A stretch of 64,000 nt of DNA, taken from positions 310,001 to 374,000 of the forward strand of contig NZ_CANMTQ010000001.1 of NCBI RefSeq assembly GCF_947500835.1, given 5' to 3'. This document shows positions 62,590 to 64,000 of the stretch, piece after piece. The position numbers were made by a program, and so were the translations under genes. The notes beneath the pieces were generated by a model that saw nothing but the letters and a program-made list of their open reading frames with translations, did no database searches and had not been told where the DNA came from. Origin of the DNA: an uncultured Halomonas sp. (GTDB taxonomy: Bacteria; Pseudomonadota; Gammaproteobacteria; Pseudomonadales; Halomonadaceae). The stretch's first letter is position 1, and every line of letters starts with the position of its first letter.

Positions 62590-63720
62590 ATGCGCGCAGT
62601 GCGACGAAGAAAGGGTTATTGGTTCACATTTTTCATATTGGCCGTACTGGCGTTTCCTTGGCTGTCGCTGGCTCAGGCGCAGGAAGAAAGCCCCCAAGGC
62701 CGCTATCCGCTTTCAGCAAGCAGCGATATCGTGGGCCGGATGAGCACCGTTGAGGCCTCTGAAGACGACACGCTGCTCGATCTTGGCTTGAACAACAACG
62801 TCGGGTACAACGCGATCACCCAGGCAAATCCGGAGACCAGTATCTGGCTACCCGGTGAAGGCGCTCGGGTATTACTGCCTACCCGCTATGTCCTGCCGCC
62901 TGGACCTCGGGAAGGCATCGTCATCAACCTCGCCGAACTGCGGCTCTACTACTATCCGCCTGCAAGACCCGGCACCTTGGCTAGCGTCGAAACCTATCCC
63001 ATCGGTATCGGGCGCATGGATTGGAAAACCCCGCTGGGGACCACCCAGATCACGGCCAAGGTGGAACAGCCAAGCTGGTACCCGCCTCAAAGCGTCATCG
63101 CCGAGCATGCGGAAAACGGTAATATACTGCCCCGGGTCGTGCCACCTGGGCCTGACAACCCGTTGGGCGACTATGCCATCATCCTGGGTATTCCGGGCTA
63201 TCTGATTCATGGCACCAATCGCCCCGATGGGGTCGGCATGCGCGTTTCCCATGGCTGTATTCGGATGCTGTCCGACGATATCGAAAACCTCATTTACCGG
63301 GTTCCAAAGGGAACAACGGTTCGACTGATCAACGAACCGGTCAAACTTGGCTGGACGATGGAGAATCTGCTCGAGATACAAGCCCATCCCGTGCCTGAAG
63401 AGTCACCGCAGGCCATGGAAACACGTATCGACAAAGCCATCGACGCTGCCACCGAACAGGCCAATGCTCGAGGTTTTCTGATCGATTACGCCATTCTGAA
63501 GAAGGAGCTGGAAAACCCAAGCGGTGTTGCCACGTCGCTGCTTTTGTCCAGTCGCCCGTTCCCGTTGAAAACGACCTTCTACGATCGGCTTCTCCTGCAT
63601 CATGCGCTGTACAGCCAGCTCGAAGCGACCGTCCGCAACGCTGACAAACCCGATGCCATAACTCATGCAGCCGGCGTTAGCGTCGTGCCGGTGGAAACAC
63701 GTGATGTGGAAGCGCGCTAG
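62590..63720 (+). CDS. L,D-transpeptidase (YkuD/ErfK family)
   Basis: 376 residues. Signal peptide (LAQAQEES), a LysM-like segment (~45-90), then the YkuD domain with IHGTNRPDGVGMRVSHGCIRM, split so the catalytic SHGCIRM Cys is plain. A ~130-residue C-terminal part follows. It links peptidoglycan to itself or to Lpp-type lipoproteins in the periplasm. Confidence 0.92.
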   Translation: MRAVRRRKGYWFTFFILAVLAFPWLSLAQAQEESPQGRYPLSASSDIVGRMSTVEASEDDTLLDLGLNNNVGYNAITQANPETSIWLPGEGARVLLPTRYVLPPGPREGIVINLAELRLYYYPPARPGTLASVETYPIGIGRMDWKTPLGTTQITAKVEQPSWYPPQSVIAEHAENGNILPRVVPPGPDNPLGDYAIILGIPGYLIHGTNRPDGVGMRVSHGCIRMLSDDIENLIYRVPKGTTVRLINEPVKLGWTMENLLEIQAHPVPEESPQAMETRIDKAIDAATEQANARGFLIDYAILKKELENPSGVATSLLLSSRPFPLKTTFYDRLLLHHALYSQLEATVRNADKPDAITHAAGVSVVPVETRDVEAR

Positions 63721-63792
63721 TCGTTGTCGGTGTTTACGCCTATCCTAAGGGGTCAACGTCATAGCTATCGCCAATGATATGGAGGTAAGGAA

Positions 63793-64000
63793 ATGCCTGG
63801 TTTGCGGCCCGATGTCGATCCCAACGGTCTACTAGAATATTCGGTGGTCTATAGCGATCGCTCCCTCAATCACATGTCCAAGGCCTTTCAGAACGTGGTC
63901 AACGATGTACTGGGCATGTTGAAGGCTGTTTACAGCGCTCATAGCGCGATTCTCATGCCCGGTAGCGGCACCTTCGGCATGGAGGCGGTGGCGCGGCAAT
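63793..64000 (+). CDS. Class V aminotransferase, N-terminal part (cut by window edge)
   Basis: 69 codons are visible from an ATG with GGAGG ten bases upstream. GLLEYSVVYSDRSLNHMSKAF and ILMPGSGTFGMEAVARQ are the start of class V (alanine/serine-glyoxylate-type) aminotransferases. The PLP Lys is beyond the window. Confidence 0.75.
   Translation, partial: MPGLRPDVDPNGLLEYSVVYSDRSLNHMSKAFQNVVNDVLGMLKAVYSAHSAILMPGSGTFGMEAVARQ

Noticed and set aside
1..64000. tRNA genes, prophage or integrase, and complete insertion sequences
   Set aside because: No cloverleaf, integrase or transposase ORF was found; mobile traces are limited to short non-coding elements.

Overview
The window reads as the chromosome of a Halomonadaceae-type gammaproteobacterium (Halomonas or a close relative). 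This is an inference from the conserved surE-pcm-nlpD-rpoS and truD-ispF-ispD-ftsB blocks, GC-rich codon use, a short LOV protein and many housekeeping proteins of pseudomonad/oceanospirillalean type. No tRNA, rRNA, CRISPR array or prophage was seen.

Left part (1-16.4 kb): a surface polysaccharide locus, almost all on the minus strand. It holds an ABC-type capsule exporter (outer-membrane polysaccharide export protein, KpsM, KpsT, KpsE-like co-polymerase, and a small lipoprotein upstream), rmlD and rmlC for dTDP-rhamnose, two family 2 glycosyltransferases, a TupA-like ATP-grasp protein, a putative rhamnosyltransferase-like protein, and an 863-residue protein made of a degenerate methyltransferase-like domain, a long repeat-built coiled coil and a C-terminal repeat domain. 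Three of these proteins share the same short FD..WYL..YPDV repeat module. The 5.5-9.5 kb stretch is much more AT-rich than its surroundings and looks acquired. A VapBC-type toxin-antitoxin pair and a 170-bp tandem duplication sit inside the locus.

Middle (16.7-34.4 kb): a YbbA/YbbP ABC system divergent from tesA, a Phd/RelE-type TA pair, transporters (EamA, ZntB-like, MFS), a SelW-like protein, a short LOV photoreceptor, a PA3496-family small protein, ettA, a DUF2254 membrane protein, an SDR, an LpxL-type acyltransferase, alr and a TolC-family protein. Two MITE-like elements (about 156 and 145 bp) abut stop codons here.

34.5-46.6 kb: rpoS, nlpD, a DUF368 (PopT-type) membrane protein, pcm, surE, truD, ispF, ispD and ftsB in one leftward block; then a NIF3/YqfO-like protein, a fasciclin-domain protein, two Nudix hydrolases, a divergent cis-prenyltransferase and a CynX-like MFS protein.

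46.6-64 kb: a response regulator/histidine kinase pair that forms an operon with the MFS gene and diverges from a secreted HIU hydrolase, with a clean palindrome between them; two more TA modules; a four-gene acyl-CoA operon (acyl-CoA dehydrogenase, CoA ligase, 3-hydroxyacyl-CoA dehydrogenase, enoyl-CoA hydratase) resembling dmdC/dmdB-type clusters; an MFS protein; a VOC protein; a second LpxL-type acyltransferase; a PQQ-type sugar dehydrogenase; TenA; an L,D-transpeptidase; and the start of a class V aminotransferase. A roughly 75-bp repeat with two small hairpins occurs about eight times in the first 22 kb.
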